64,000 nt of DNA from JAKFWF01 sp031367505 (GCA_031367505.1 JANLPY010000627.1:23781-87780); one strand, 5' to 3'; positions 8,290 to 17,420 are shown, counted from the first letter of the stretch. Notes: generated by a model from the sequence alone, not told the origin. Numbers and translations are program-made.

Positions 8290-9588
8290 ATGTCGAAGAT
8301 CCATAGACGTACGTTTTTGAAGACCACTGGCGGCATGGCGGCGATACTCGCCACTGGCAAAGCGCCAGCGTTCGCGCAGGGTACTGAGGTTCACTGGCTG
8401 CGCTGGAACGATTTCGTGCCGGCTTGCGACGAGCTGTTGCGCAAGGAAATCCTGCCTGCGGCTGAGAAGGCGCTCGGCATCAAGGTCAAGTATGAGACGG
8501 TGAACGGTAACGATCTGCAGCCGCGCATCACGTCGGGCATCCAGTCCGGCGCCGGTCCTGATCTACTCATGTTGTTCAACAACCATCCGCACATCTACAA
8601 GGAAAGCCTCGCCGACGTTTCAGACTTGGCCGCTGAAGTCAGCAAAGAGCAGGGCGATTATTACGCGATCTCCAAGGGCAATTGCTCGACGGGCGGCAAG
8701 TGGCTCAGCATGCCCGCCGGCATCCTCGGGGCAATGAACGTGTACCGCAAGGGGATGTTCGCCGAAGCCGGGTTCAACGAGTTTCCGAAGACCTGGGACC
8801 AATATCGCGAAGTCGGCAAGAAACTGAAAGCCAAGGGTATGCCGATCGGCCAGTCGCTCGGCCAATCCTTCGGCGATCCGCCCACATTCGTCTATCCATT
8901 CCTGTGGTCCTTCGGTGCAACCGAAGTCGACGACAAGGGCAAAGTCGCGATCAATTCGAAAGAAGCGATCGAGGCGGTCAAATATCTGGCCGCGTTCTGG
9001 AAGGACTCGATGGACGAAGGTGGCCTCGCCTGGGACGACAGCTCGAACAATCGCGCTTTCCTCACGGGGACGTTGTCATCTACGCTCAATGGCGCCTCGA
9101 TCTACATCGAAGCGTTGCGGAAGCCTACCGAGTACAAGGACGACAAGGGCCAACCGCTGCATCTTGATTGTGCGCACGCGCCTCTGCCAGCGGGGCCGAA
9201 GGGCCAGTTCGGCATGCACACCTTCACCAGCCACGTTATTCCAAAGTACAGCAAGAACGAGAAGGCCACCAAGGATCTCCTGCGGTTTTTCCATAAAAAG
9301 GAAAACTACGAGAAATGGTTCTCGACCAGCTCCGGCTTCTACACGCCGCCGATCACGTCTTGGGAATCGCACGAGATCTGGAAGAAGAATCCGGTCATGG
9401 CTCCATTCGCTTCGGCCGGTAAGCTCGGCCAGACGCCGGGCTATCCCGGCGAGCCCAATGCAAAAGCGGCCGAAGTCCTCACGAAGTATCTGCTCGGCAA
9501 CATGATGGCCGACGCGGTCAAAGGCAAGTCGGCCGAGGACGTCGTGAAATCCTGCGAAGCGCAGCTCAAGACGATCTACGGGGCGTAA
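8290..9588 (+). CDS. ABC sugar-type solute-binding protein
   Basis: A 432-residue periplasmic binding protein of family 1 (MalE/UgpB-like). It is exported by the Tat route to judge from HRRTFLK (twin Arg at residues 6-7) and a hydrophobic stretch ending in APAFAQ, with likely cleavage near residue 29. The mature part begins TEVHWLRWNDFVPACDELL and contains the extended lobes expected for an oligosaccharide or polyol-binding protein. ATG 8290 follows CAGGGAGGGG. It heads an operon with two permeases and an ATPase, so it delivers the ligand to that importer. The ligand cannot be predicted; the neighbouring amidohydrolase suggests a sugar acid or lactone. Confidence 0.9.
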   Translation: MSKIHRRTFLKTTGGMAAILATGKAPAFAQGTEVHWLRWNDFVPACDELLRKEILPAAEKALGIKVKYETVNGNDLQPRITSGIQSGAGPDLLMLFNNHPHIYKESLADVSDLAAEVSKEQGDYYAISKGNCSTGGKWLSMPAGILGAMNVYRKGMFAEAGFNEFPKTWDQYREVGKKLKAKGMPIGQSLGQSFGDPPTFVYPFLWSFGATEVDDKGKVAINSKEAIEAVKYLAAFWKDSMDEGGLAWDDSSNNRAFLTGTLSSTLNGASIYIEALRKPTEYKDDKGQPLHLDCAHAPLPAGPKGQFGMHTFTSHVIPKYSKNEKATKDLLRFFHKKENYEKWFSTSSGFYTPPITSWESHEIWKKNPVMAPFASAGKLGQTPGYPGEPNAKAAEVLTKYLLGNMMADAVKGKSAEDVVKSCEAQLKTIYGA

Positions 9589-9598
9589 AGCCTCCAGT

Positions 9599-9627
9599 GC
9601 GGTGTCCGGTCCTATGCCGGTCACCGC
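9599..9627 (+). promoter_or_regulatory. Stem-loop after the binding-protein gene
   Basis: Lies 11 bases after the stop of the binding-protein gene. Arms GCGGTG/CACCGC enclose a T-T mismatch and an inner CCGG/CCGG stem with a 7-base loop. There is no following T-run, so it is unlikely to be a simple terminator. Such hairpins after binding-protein genes are known to protect the upstream mRNA and set subunit ratios. Confidence 0.5.
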
Positions 9628-9693
9628 ATCCGTCCCGGTCGATGACCTGGGCGGCTGATGTGGCACGTGAGAATCACGAAAGGAAGGGCAGCC

Positions 9694-10635
9694 ATGGCTA
9701 TGACTGCATCCGCGCCTGTAGCGACGGGCGAGTACGTCGGCAAGGCGAAATGGCGACCACTCGAGGGCGAGGGTACGCTCGCGTTCCTTCTATTGGTACC
9801 GACGTTCGTTCTTCTCGGTGCCTTCATCGCATACCCGTTTCTGCGCGGCGTTCTGCTGTCGGTGACGAACGCGCGCGTCGGCGTTCCCGGCACCTTCGTC
9901 GGCCTCGAAAACTTTGCCAGGCTCTGGAGCGACCCGATCTTTCACGCGGTCGTGCGCAACACGATCCTCTACACCGCCGTGACGACCGTGTTCAAACTCG
10001 CGCTCGGGCTCTGGCTTGCCATCCTTCTCAACCGCGAATTCAGATTCAAGGCGTTCACCCGCGCGTTCATATTGCTGCCGTTCATTGTGCCGACGGTGCT
10101 CGCCTGCTTCGCCTGGAAGTGGATGTTTGATCCGACCATGTCGGTCGTAAACTGGGCGCTTTGGAAGCTGAACTTGATGTCGGTTGGGCAACCGATCCAA
10201 TGGCTCGGCGACGGTGACATGGCGATGGTGTCGATCATTATCATCAACGTCTGGCGCGGGGTTCCGTTCTTCGCCATATCGCTGATGGCCGGACTGCAGA
10301 CGATCGCACCCGATCTCCAGGAGGCCGCGGCGATCGACGGCGCCAAGCCCTGGCAGCGCTTCATTTATATCACTTGGCCGCTGCTGCTGCCGGTGACCAT
10401 GGTCGTCGTGCTGTTCTCGGTTATACAAACCTTCGCGGACTTCCAGATCGTCGAGGTGATGACGGGTGGCGGCCCGGCCAATGCCACGCACGTCTTCGCT
10501 ACTTATGCGTACCAGCTCGCGATCCGCGCCGGGCAATTGAGCCAGGGTGCCGCTGTGTCGCTCGCCATGTTCCCGATCCTGTTCATGATCGTGATTTTTC
10601 AGCTGATCTATATCCGGCGCGTGGAGACACGGTGA
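9694..10635 (+). CDS. ABC transporter permease, MalF/UgpA type
   Basis: A 313-residue inner-membrane permease with about six membrane segments. The first is FLLLVPTFVLLGAFIAYPFL (residues about 30-49). The cytoplasmic EAA loop, LQEAAAIDGAKPWQRFIYI, which docks on the ATPase, sits near residue 210. It pairs with the next permease to form the membrane channel of the importer. ATG 9694 is preferred over 9658 because AGGAAGGG sits just upstream. The stop overlaps the next start (TGATG), a sign of coupled translation. Confidence 0.9.
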   Translation: MAMTASAPVATGEYVGKAKWRPLEGEGTLAFLLLVPTFVLLGAFIAYPFLRGVLLSVTNARVGVPGTFVGLENFARLWSDPIFHAVVRNTILYTAVTTVFKLALGLWLAILLNREFRFKAFTRAFILLPFIVPTVLACFAWKWMFDPTMSVVNWALWKLNLMSVGQPIQWLGDGDMAMVSIIIINVWRGVPFFAISLMAGLQTIAPDLQEAAAIDGAKPWQRFIYITWPLLLPVTMVVVLFSVIQTFADFQIVEVMTGGGPANATHVFATYAYQLAIRAGQLSQGAAVSLAMFPILFMIVIFQLIYIRRVETR

Positions 10636-11486
10636 TGATAGAAGGTGCCAACTGGCGTCGATGGGTGTTCTTTTGGCTACCGGTGACGCTGTTCCTGCTG
10701 TTCCTGCTGATGCCGTTCTATTGGATGGTGATCACCACGTTCAGGCCGACGGCCGAAATCAACGTGGCGTGGCGTAGGCCTAGCTACCAGCCTTTCTGGA
10801 CATGGGATCCAACGCTCGTCCACGTGAAGTACTTGCTCGGGGAGACGAGTTTCCCGACCTGGATCTGGAACACGATGTTCATCGCAACCGTTGCGACGGC
10901 TATCTCGTTATTTTGCGGCGTGCTGGCCGGCTATGCCTTGTCACGGCTCAACTTCAAGTGGGCGGGTCTGCTCGGCACGACGATTTTCATTACCTATCTT
11001 GTGCCCCAGACGCTGCTGTTCATCCCACTCTCGGAGATCATCCGCTCCTACAACATCGGCGACACGCCCTGGGCGCTGATCCTGACTTATCCGACGTTCC
11101 TCATCCCGTTTTCGACGTGGCTGCTGATGGGTTACTTCAAGGCGATCCCGAAAGAACTCGAGGAGTGCGCGCGCATCGACGGCGCGACACGCTTTCAGGC
11201 GATGTGGCACATTATTATTCCAGTTGCGGTGCCGGGCATCCTGTCGGCGATGATCTTCGCCTTCACGCTGTCCTGGAACGAATACATCTATGCACTCGTA
11301 TTCCTGTCGTCGCCGGAGCAAAAGACGGTGCCGATCGGCGTCGTCTCTGAGCTGATCAAGGGTGACGTTCAGTTCTGGGGGCCATTGATGGCGGGCGCGC
11401 TGCTCGGATCGATCCCCGTCGCAATCGCCTATTCCTTCTTCGTCGAACAGTACGTTTCGGGCCTGACCGGCTCCGTCAAAGGGTAA
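10635..11486 (+). CDS. ABC transporter permease, MalG/UgpE type
   Basis: A 283-residue second permease of the carbohydrate importer. It has the N-terminal helix FFWLPVTLFLLFLLMPFYW, further hydrophobic segments, and an EAA loop LEECARIDGATRFQAMWHI near residue 175. The late segment MIFAFTLSWNEYIYALVFL is characteristic of MalG-type subunits. ATG 10635 overlaps the stop of the preceding permease by one base; GTG 10632 directly before it is possible. It ends four bases before the ATPase start. Confidence 0.9.
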   Translation: MIEGANWRRWVFFWLPVTLFLLFLLMPFYWMVITTFRPTAEINVAWRRPSYQPFWTWDPTLVHVKYLLGETSFPTWIWNTMFIATVATAISLFCGVLAGYALSRLNFKWAGLLGTTIFITYLVPQTLLFIPLSEIIRSYNIGDTPWALILTYPTFLIPFSTWLLMGYFKAIPKELEECARIDGATRFQAMWHIIIPVAVPGILSAMIFAFTLSWNEYIYALVFLSSPEQKTVPIGVVSELIKGDVQFWGPLMAGALLGSIPVAIAYSFFVEQYVSGLTGSVKG

Positions 11487-11490
11487 TCGA

Positions 11491-12582
11491 ATGGCCAACG
11501 TCTCGATCCGTCAGATCCACAAACACTATGCCGATTTTCATGCCGTCAAGGGTGTCTCGCTCGAAATCAAAGACAAGGAGTTCATGGTGCTCGTCGGTCC
11601 GTCGGGCTGTGGCAAGACGACGACGCTGCGCATGGTGGCGGGCCTCGAGGCGATCACCGAAGGACAGATCCTTATCGGCTCGCAAATCGTCAACGATCTG
11701 CCGCCGATGGATCGTGACATCGCGATGGTGTTCCAGAATTACGCGCTCTATCCGCACATGAGTGTGTACGACAACATGGCGTTCGGCTTGAAGATGCGCA
11801 AATTCGACAAGGCGGAAATCGCCAAGCGCGTGAACAATGCCGCCGACATTCTCGACATCAAGAATCATCTGGCCCGCAAGCCGCGCATGTTGTCGGGCGG
11901 CCAACGCCAGCGCGTCGCGCTCGGCCGGGCGATCGTGCGCAATCCGCAAGTGTTTCTATTCGACGAACCGCTATCGAACCTCGACGCGAAGCTGCGGGTG
12001 CAGATGCGTGTCGAACTGAAAAAGCTGCATCAGCGCCTTGCCACCACGTCGATCTATGTGACGCACGATCAGGTCGAGGCGATGACGCTCGGCGATCGGG
12101 TGGTCGTCATGAAGGATGGCTTGATCCAGCAGGTCGGCGAGCCGCTTGAGCTCTACAACAATCCAGCGAACAAATACGTCGCGGGCTTCATCGGCTCGCC
12201 AGCGATGAACTTCGCCAACGTGAGGATCGAGGAGAGAGGCGGCGCACTCCATGCAGTAAACCCGACCCTCGACATTCGCGTGCCCGATCAGATTGCAGCC
12301 CGCATGGGACCGCAAAAGGGTAAGCCCGCAATCCTGGGCATCCGTCCGGAGGATCTGCACATGGCGCGGGGTGATGATGCTGCCGACATGTCGTTCGATG
12401 CCATCGTCGAAGTTGCCGAGCAACTCGGTTCTGAGATTATCCTGGATGTAACGGCCGGTGGCGGCCCGATGGTTGCCAGCGTCGAGCCGACAGTGAAGGT
12501 CAAGCCACAACAGAAGATCAGGCTTGGCGTCAATCCGGTCGGCTTGCGGTTCTTCGATGCGGCGACGGAAGCCGCAATCTGA
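11491..12582 (+). CDS. ABC transporter ATPase, MalK/UgpC type
   Basis: A 363-residue ATPase that energises the preceding permeases, presumably as a homodimer since only one ATPase gene is present. Walker A GPSGCGKT is at residues 36-43, the LSGGQ signature at 134-138, Walker B FLFDEP with Asp158-Glu159, and the H-loop His near 192 in VTHDQ. The C-terminal 120 residues form the TOBE/regulatory domain seen in MalK-type proteins (ILGIRPEDLHM). All catalytic motifs are intact. Family members often serve several importers. Confidence 0.93.
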   Translation: MANVSIRQIHKHYADFHAVKGVSLEIKDKEFMVLVGPSGCGKTTTLRMVAGLEAITEGQILIGSQIVNDLPPMDRDIAMVFQNYALYPHMSVYDNMAFGLKMRKFDKAEIAKRVNNAADILDIKNHLARKPRMLSGGQRQRVALGRAIVRNPQVFLFDEPLSNLDAKLRVQMRVELKKLHQRLATTSIYVTHDQVEAMTLGDRVVVMKDGLIQQVGEPLELYNNPANKYVAGFIGSPAMNFANVRIEERGGALHAVNPTLDIRVPDQIAARMGPQKGKPAILGIRPEDLHMARGDDAADMSFDAIVEVAEQLGSEIILDVTAGGGPMVASVEPTVKVKPQQKIRLGVNPVGLRFFDAATEAAI

Positions 12583-12590
12583 AACGTGAG

Positions 12591-13523
12591 ATGCCGGCGA
12601 TGAGCGCTCTGCTGTATGATGATCTGCCAATCGTCGACGCTCACCACCATTTATGGAACCTCGAAGGTCACCTGACCTATCCCTGGATGACCAGCGGCGA
12701 GCATGCCTACCAGGGCGATAACTCGGCATTCCGGCGCACCTATCTGCCGGACGAGTTTCGCCGCGACGCAGCGCTGCACAACGTCGTCGCGACCGTGCAC
12801 ATCGAGGCTGAGTGCGATCGCTCGAAACAGGTGGCCGAGACGGAGTGGCTAACAGCGATCGCTGCAACCCACGGCATGCCGAACGCGATCGTCGCCCATG
12901 CCTGGATCGATACGCCCGATGCCGAGGAGATCATCGTTCGCCAAAAGGCATTCCCGCTGGTGCGTGGTATTCGCACCAAGCCGATCATATCCAAGGGGCC
13001 GGGCGATAGTGTTCGTGGTCAGCCGCGCAGTATGCAGGATCCGAAGTGGCGGCGCGGCTTGGCGCTGTTGGAAAAGCACGATCTATCCTGGGATCTGCGG
13101 GTCACGTGGTGGCACCTCGAAGAGGCAGCCGACGTCATTCGCGAGCATCCAAACCTTCGCGTCGCGCTCAACCATACCGGCTATCCGTTAGACCGGTCGC
13201 CCGCGGCGCTCGCGGTCTGGCGACGGGGCATGGAAGCGCTTGGCGGCAGCCCGAATGTGCATTGCAAAATCTCAGGACTGACGGTTCTCGGCGAGCCGTG
13301 GACGCTTGCCGCCAACAAGCCGATCATTCGCGACGCGATCCGCATCTTTGGTGTCGACCGCTGCATGTTCGCATCGAACTTTCCGGTCGATGGTTTGAAG
13401 GGAAGCTGGGATTATCTCTATTCGTGCTTCAAGAAATCGGTCGCCGATTTGCCGCTCGCCGACCGCCGTAAGTTGTTCAGCCAGAATGCGCTCAAGTTCT
13501 ATCGCATCGGCAGTTCGTTATAA
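12591..13523 (+). CDS. Amidohydrolase_2 family metal hydrolase
   Basis: A 310-residue TIM-barrel hydrolase of the amidohydrolase_2 family, which includes L-fuconolactonase-like lactonases and decarboxylases. The N-terminal metal motif is VDAHHHLWNLEG (HxH). A later LNHTGYPLD strand carries a probable metal or proton-transfer His, and CMFASNFPVDG carries the terminal Asp-type residue. It starts 9 bases after the ATPase gene, so it is in the importer operon and probably hydrolyses the imported compound or its lactone. The last 6 bases overlap the convergent glpD gene. Confidence 0.85.
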   Translation: MPAMSALLYDDLPIVDAHHHLWNLEGHLTYPWMTSGEHAYQGDNSAFRRTYLPDEFRRDAALHNVVATVHIEAECDRSKQVAETEWLTAIAATHGMPNAIVAHAWIDTPDAEEIIVRQKAFPLVRGIRTKPIISKGPGDSVRGQPRSMQDPKWRRGLALLEKHDLSWDLRVTWWHLEEAADVIREHPNLRVALNHTGYPLDRSPAALAVWRRGMEALGGSPNVHCKISGLTVLGEPWTLAANKPIIRDAIRIFGVDRCMFASNFPVDGLKGSWDYLYSCFKKSVADLPLADRRKLFSQNALKFYRIGSSL

Positions 13524-15098
13524 TCCCAATCTTGCCGCGGCGGTCGTGCTGCTCGCAGATCCGGGGGCTTGAGTTTTACGATAATCCTCAAGCCACGTGG
13601 CAAGGCCGGCTGCCTCGTTCCGGGTCATGTGCAAGCCGAGCTTGGTGCGCCGCCAGAGGATGTCATCGCCCGTCTGGGCCCATTCGTTGTTGAACAAGTA
13701 GACAACCTCGCGCTCGCTGAGGCCTGCGCCGAATGCAAACCCAAGATCGTGCCGCTCCCTTGCGCCACCAAGTATGTCGCGTGCATTGGTGCCATAGGTT
13801 CCCGCCAACCGCTGAGCTTCCATCGGCGAAAGGAATGGCCAATCTTTGATCAGCGCATCGGCGAGACCCGCTTGAGCTTCGATCGAATGATCCCCACCGG
13901 GCAGAGGCGCGTGCGCAGTCCAACCGGCGTCGAGCCCCGCTGCAACTGGTAGATACGGCTCGAGATGTTGCAATGCCGCTTCGGCGAGGCGGCGATAAGT
14001 CGTGATCTTGCCGCCGAAGATCGACAGCAGCGGCGCTGCTCCGTTCGGGGCATCCAATTCGACCACGTAATCGCGCGTTGCCTCTTGTGCTGCGGTCGCG
14101 CCATCGTCGTAAAGCGGGCGAACGCCTGAGTACGACCACACCACACTTTCACGCGTGACGGGCTTCACGAAACACCCGCTTACCGCATCGCACAGATAAC
14201 GGATCTCGGCGTCAGTCGCCTTCACCTTGGAGGGGTCGCCGGTATAATCATGATCGGTCGTGCCGATCAGCGTAAACTTGTCCTCGTAGGGGATCGTGAA
14301 GATGATCCGGCCATCATGGTTTTGCAGCATGTAAGCCCGATCATGCTCGTAGAGCCTGGGGACCACGATGTGTGAGCCCTGCACGAGCCGGACCTTGGCC
14401 TTTGGGCCACCGCAAGCCAAGTCGCCAAGGACGCTGCCTACCCAAGGGCCGGTCGCGTTGATCAGGGTTTTGGCATGGACAGTTTTTGTTGGCCCGGCCG
14501 CGCCATCCTCGCGGTGCTGGATGTCGACATTCCAATGGTCGCCGGAACGGCTGGCGCCAACAACCGCCGAGCGGGTGAGGATTTCTGCGCCCCGATTGGC
14601 CGCGTCCCGAGCATTGAGCACCACGAGGCGGGCATCATCCACTGAGCAATCGGAGTATTCAAAACCTTTGGTCGCCACTCCCGCGGCCAAGACGCGACCG
14701 GCGGAATCGCGGCGCAGATCGAGCGTGCGTGTGCCTGGCAGAAGTTTGCGACCGCCGATATTGTCGTAAAGGAACAGTCCAAGCCGCAGCAACCAAGCCG
14801 GTCGCGCGTTCGTTTGATGCGGTAGCACAAAGCGTAACGGGCGGATGATGTGCGGCGCGATTTTCCAGAGTACCTCGCGCTCCATCAAGGCCTCGCGCAC
14901 GAGACGGAACTCGTAGTGCTCTAGGTAGCGTAAACCGCCGTGGATCAGCTTCGTCGACCAAGACGACGTGCCGCTGGCCAGATCGTTCATCTCGCACAGC
15001 AAAACCTTCAGGCCGCGACCGGTGGCGTCGCGAGCAATTCCACAACCGTTGATGCCGCCGCCAATAACGACGAGGTCATAAACAACCGGCACGAGCAT
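13518..15098 (-). CDS. glpD: Glycerol-3-phosphate dehydrogenase (FAD)
   Basis: A 526-residue membrane-associated FAD enzyme that oxidises sn-glycerol 3-phosphate to dihydroxyacetone phosphate and passes electrons to quinone. The FAD-binding motif VVIGGGINGCGIARDATGRG opens the protein. It is followed by the family sequence LASGTSSWSTKLIHGGLRYL and later GTTDHDYTGDP and SIFGGKITTYRRLAE. The C-terminal domain (DALIKDWPFLSPMEAQRLAG onward) is the usual GlpD cap. ATG 15098 follows GGGAGG. The gene is convergent with the importer operon. Rhizobial glycerol importers (GlpSTPQV) lie with glpD, but those carry two ATPase genes, so a glycerol role for the neighbouring importer is only a possibility. 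Confidence 0.95.
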   Translation of the reverse strand: MLVPVVYDLVVIGGGINGCGIARDATGRGLKVLLCEMNDLASGTSSWSTKLIHGGLRYLEHYEFRLVREALMEREVLWKIAPHIIRPLRFVLPHQTNARPAWLLRLGLFLYDNIGGRKLLPGTRTLDLRRDSAGRVLAAGVATKGFEYSDCSVDDARLVVLNARDAANRGAEILTRSAVVGASRSGDHWNVDIQHREDGAAGPTKTVHAKTLINATGPWVGSVLGDLACGGPKAKVRLVQGSHIVVPRLYEHDRAYMLQNHDGRIIFTIPYEDKFTLIGTTDHDYTGDPSKVKATDAEIRYLCDAVSGCFVKPVTRESVVWSYSGVRPLYDDGATAAQEATRDYVVELDAPNGAAPLLSIFGGKITTYRRLAEAALQHLEPYLPVAAGLDAGWTAHAPLPGGDHSIEAQAGLADALIKDWPFLSPMEAQRLAGTYGTNARDILGGARERHDLGFAFGAGLSEREVVYLFNNEWAQTGDDILWRRTKLGLHMTRNEAAGLATWLEDYRKTQAPGSASSTTAAARLGL

Positions 15099-15362
15099 CC
15101 CTCCCGCGCAACGTATTTTGGATCGACAGTTGGATCACCGCTTTGCTATCTTTCAGTAGAGTTTTGTTCTTAATGGTAACACTCTGCGTGGCTTGTGGAG
15201 AGGCAGTGGTTCTGTTTCGGCCAACGCTCCATCGTCGCGACCGTGCATTTCAGCGAATTCCTCAAGACAGACTATGCCGCCTGCTTCGCGGCGTGGAATG
15301 CGCTCGGTAAGCAGTAGAAGATTGCGCCGCCAACAGATACTCTCTGCTGAGTCGGCGGGGGG

Positions 15363-15602
15363 GTCCACTGGGTCTACGACCGGACCAAGAGCGTCCTCGT
15401 CGTGATGCTCATGCATGCGCCTCTCGCCGCCGGAATGATGATCCTGCTGCCTCCAACGATGTCGGGAGAACGCGTGGTTATCTTTGACCTCACGTTCGCC
15501 GCCGTGTTGTGGGTCGTGGTCGCCGGAGTTTTCGTGACCAACGGTGGACGTGGGCGCGGCAAGCCGCCTTTCTCCGCTGCAACGCCAAGGCCTCAGCCAT
15601 GA
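15363..15602 (+). pseudogene. C-terminal remnant of a CPBP membrane protease
   Basis: About 80 codons reading VHWVYDRTKSVLVVMLMHAP, then AAGMMILLPPTMSG and a last hydrophobic segment. This matches the end of CPBP (CAAX protease / bacteriocin-processing) intramembrane proteins, including the final catalytic-type His in MLMHAP. A stop codon and unrelated sequence precede it, and no N-terminal part is found upstream. The stop overlaps the hydrolase start. The N-terminal half of the same family lies on the other side of the hydrolase (16591). Confidence 0.55.
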
Positions 15603-16594
15603 CGGTGGCGACTCTATCTAGACATCAAAAGGTGCTGGTCACCATCACGCTTGGAATCGTCGTGCTCGGTGTTTTTGTTGCGTGGCGCTTCCAAACCGAT
15701 ATCGAACAAGCCCGCGCTCGCGTTGCGTACGGCAGTACAGTGGTCACAACCCGATGTGGCCCCATTGAATTCCAGGAAACCGGCAGCGGCGCTCCTTTGC
15801 TGGCGGTTCACGGCAGCGGTGGCGGCTTTGACCAGGGCATGGCGTTCGCGGCGCCGCTAGCGCGTCGCGGCATTCGCGTGATTGCCATGTCGCGCTTCGG
15901 CTACCTGCGAACGCCGATGCCCGCTGATGCATCGGCCGAAGCGCAAACTGATGCGCATGTGTGCCTGTTGGACGCGCTTGGCATCCAGCAAGCCGCCGTC
16001 GCGGGTGGTTCGGCCGGAGCGCCATCGGCGCTGCAGATGGCCATCCGCCATCCCGATCGGGTCAGCGCGCTCGTGATGCTGGTACCTTTGGCCTACAAGC
16101 CCGCCACAGTCGCCGACTCTACTCCGCCAATGCCGGCGTGGATCGAGAATACGATCATTGCCGTGATCGGTTCGGACCTGCTGTTTTGGACTGCACTCCA
16201 TGTTGCGCGAAACAAAATGATCGGGAACGTGCTGGCCGCACCGCCGGAACTGCTGATGGCTGCTAGCGCCGCCGAGCGAACGCGGATCAATGCGATGCTC
16301 GACAACATTTTGCCCGTGTCCGCGCGTGCAGCGGGAATGCGCGCTGACAGCGCCGTCGGCAAGCACTTGGCGCCAGCAGCACTGGAATCAATCCGGGCAC
16401 CGACGCTGATCATCAGTGCGGCCGACGATGGCTACGGCACCTATGCCAGTGCTGAGTACACCGCCAGCAAGATTGCCGGCGCCAAGTTCATCGGATTTCA
16501 CAAAGGCGGCCACACCTGGATCGGGCACGACGACGAGGTGATGGCTGCGATCGCCGATCTACTCGCTGGCGGGAACAGGCGGCCGTCGCCATGA
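15599..16594 (+). CDS. Alpha/beta hydrolase with membrane anchor
   Basis: A 331-residue alpha/beta-hydrolase. Residues about 9-30 form one hydrophobic helix (VLVTITLGIVVLGVFVAW), so the enzyme is probably anchored and faces the periplasm. Catalytic features are LLAVHGSGGGFDQG (oxyanion region), the nucleophile elbow VAGGSAGAPSALQMA with Ser, an acid Asp in LIISAADDGYG, and the His in KGGHTWIGH. ATG 15599 is chosen because the fold starts soon after. It overlaps both flanking CPBP fragments by four bases (ATGA arrangement), so the original operon was hydrolase plus CPBP protein. Substrate unknown. Confidence 0.82.
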   Translation: MTVATLSRHQKVLVTITLGIVVLGVFVAWRFQTDIEQARARVAYGSTVVTTRCGPIEFQETGSGAPLLAVHGSGGGFDQGMAFAAPLARRGIRVIAMSRFGYLRTPMPADASAEAQTDAHVCLLDALGIQQAAVAGGSAGAPSALQMAIRHPDRVSALVMLVPLAYKPATVADSTPPMPAWIENTIIAVIGSDLLFWTALHVARNKMIGNVLAAPPELLMAASAAERTRINAMLDNILPVSARAAGMRADSAVGKHLAPAALESIRAPTLIISAADDGYGTYASAEYTASKIAGAKFIGFHKGGHTWIGHDDEVMAAIADLLAGGNRRPSP

Positions 16595-17013
16595 TCAGCA
16601 ACTGGCTTCGTCGTCACCCCCTGCTCGGCTATTTCGCGCTGGCGTTCGCCATCAGCTGGGGCGGGATCCTTTTAATTCTCGCGAGCCGCCAGTTCGACCT
16701 CTCCCCGATGCAACCGCTTGAGGGTGGTCTGATCCTTCTGGCCATGCTTCTGGGGCCTAGCGTGAGCGGGTTGCTTTGCTCTGCACTTGTGGACGGGACT
16801 GCCGGGATGCGGGAGATTAGCCGGCGCGCCTTGCATTGGCGTGTGGCCGGGAGCTGGTATGCGGTCGCGCTGCTCACAATGCCGGCAACCATATCCGCCA
16901 CATCGAGTCTATTGCCTAGTTCCTCGGCCGCGCGCCGGACACCGCGACCGAGTGGTTGCGTCTGGAACACCTGCGTGTCGCCAAGCGAACTTCAATTTAG
17001 CGCCCAGACGTAG
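16591..17013 (+). pseudogene. N-terminal remnant of a CPBP membrane protease
   Basis: The first about 105 codons match the N-terminus of CPBP-family membrane proteases: WLRRHPLLGYFALAFAISWG, a second membrane segment ILLAMLLGPSVSGLLCSALV, then REISRRALHWRVAGSWYAVA. After about 16910 the similarity stops and the frame runs through Ser/Arg-rich sequence to a chance stop at 17013. The central catalytic EExxxR and HxxxN parts are missing, so it cannot be an active protease. It is coupled to the hydrolase by ATGA. The last 22 bases overlap the convergent DUF1772 gene. Confidence 0.7.
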
Positions 17014-17420
17014 GTTACTGTCGCGGCCGTTCCAAGCATCGTCCGGACAGAGTGCAGCCGTCCCCAGGTCTCCAACATGGCACGAGAGGCAGGGCCGGCA
17101 TCATTCTCCGCGATGGCTTTCAGCTTGTGGTTGGTCGGCATGATGCCAAGTATCGTGTAAGGCCAGTTCGCAAGAACAAAGATCGCTCCGGCGATCCAAC
17201 GCCAGTCTTTGGTCATCCATGCAGCGATCAGACCAAACGCGCCGGATACAATCGTCAAACTCGCTTGCATCGTGTACCCGGCATCGTAGCTTGGCTTCCA
17301 TTGTTTGAGCAGGCTCTTATCATCGAGCTTGAGGCGCGCAGGGTGCTCGGCAAAGTTGATATAAAACGCCGCACCCGCAAAAGCTGCTGCGAAAACAAGC
17401 GCAAGGTGACCAGTCAGCAT
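16992..17420 (-). CDS. DUF1772 (anthrone oxygenase-like) membrane protein
   Basis: A 142-residue protein of the DUF1772 family, which groups with fungal anthrone oxygenases. It has about four hydrophobic segments: HLALVFAAAFAGAAFYINFA, one near 52-70, one near 73-92 and one at the C-terminus. The polar motifs AEHPARLKLDD and LGIMPTNHKLKAIAE are family-typical, the latter with conserved Asn-His-Lys. It appears intact although it sits in a decayed area, ending inside the CPBP remnant. Biological role in bacteria is unknown. Confidence 0.8.
   Translation of the reverse strand: MLTGHLALVFAAAFAGAAFYINFAEHPARLKLDDKSLLKQWKPSYDAGYTMQASLTIVSGAFGLIAAWMTKDWRWIAGAIFVLANWPYTILGIMPTNHKLKAIAENDAGPASRAMLETWGRLHSVRTMLGTAATVTYVWALN

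Noticed and set aside
13518..15098. Assigning the neighbouring importer as a glycerol (GlpSTPQV-like) system because of glpD
   Set aside because: Only one ATPase gene is present and glpD is convergent, not in the operon. The amidohydrolase fits a sugar or lactone better.
15153..15416. 87-codon minus-strand frame (start MHEHHDEDALGPV)
   Set aside because: Acidic and His/Asp-rich but unrecognised, and antisense to the CPBP fragment; probably a chance frame.
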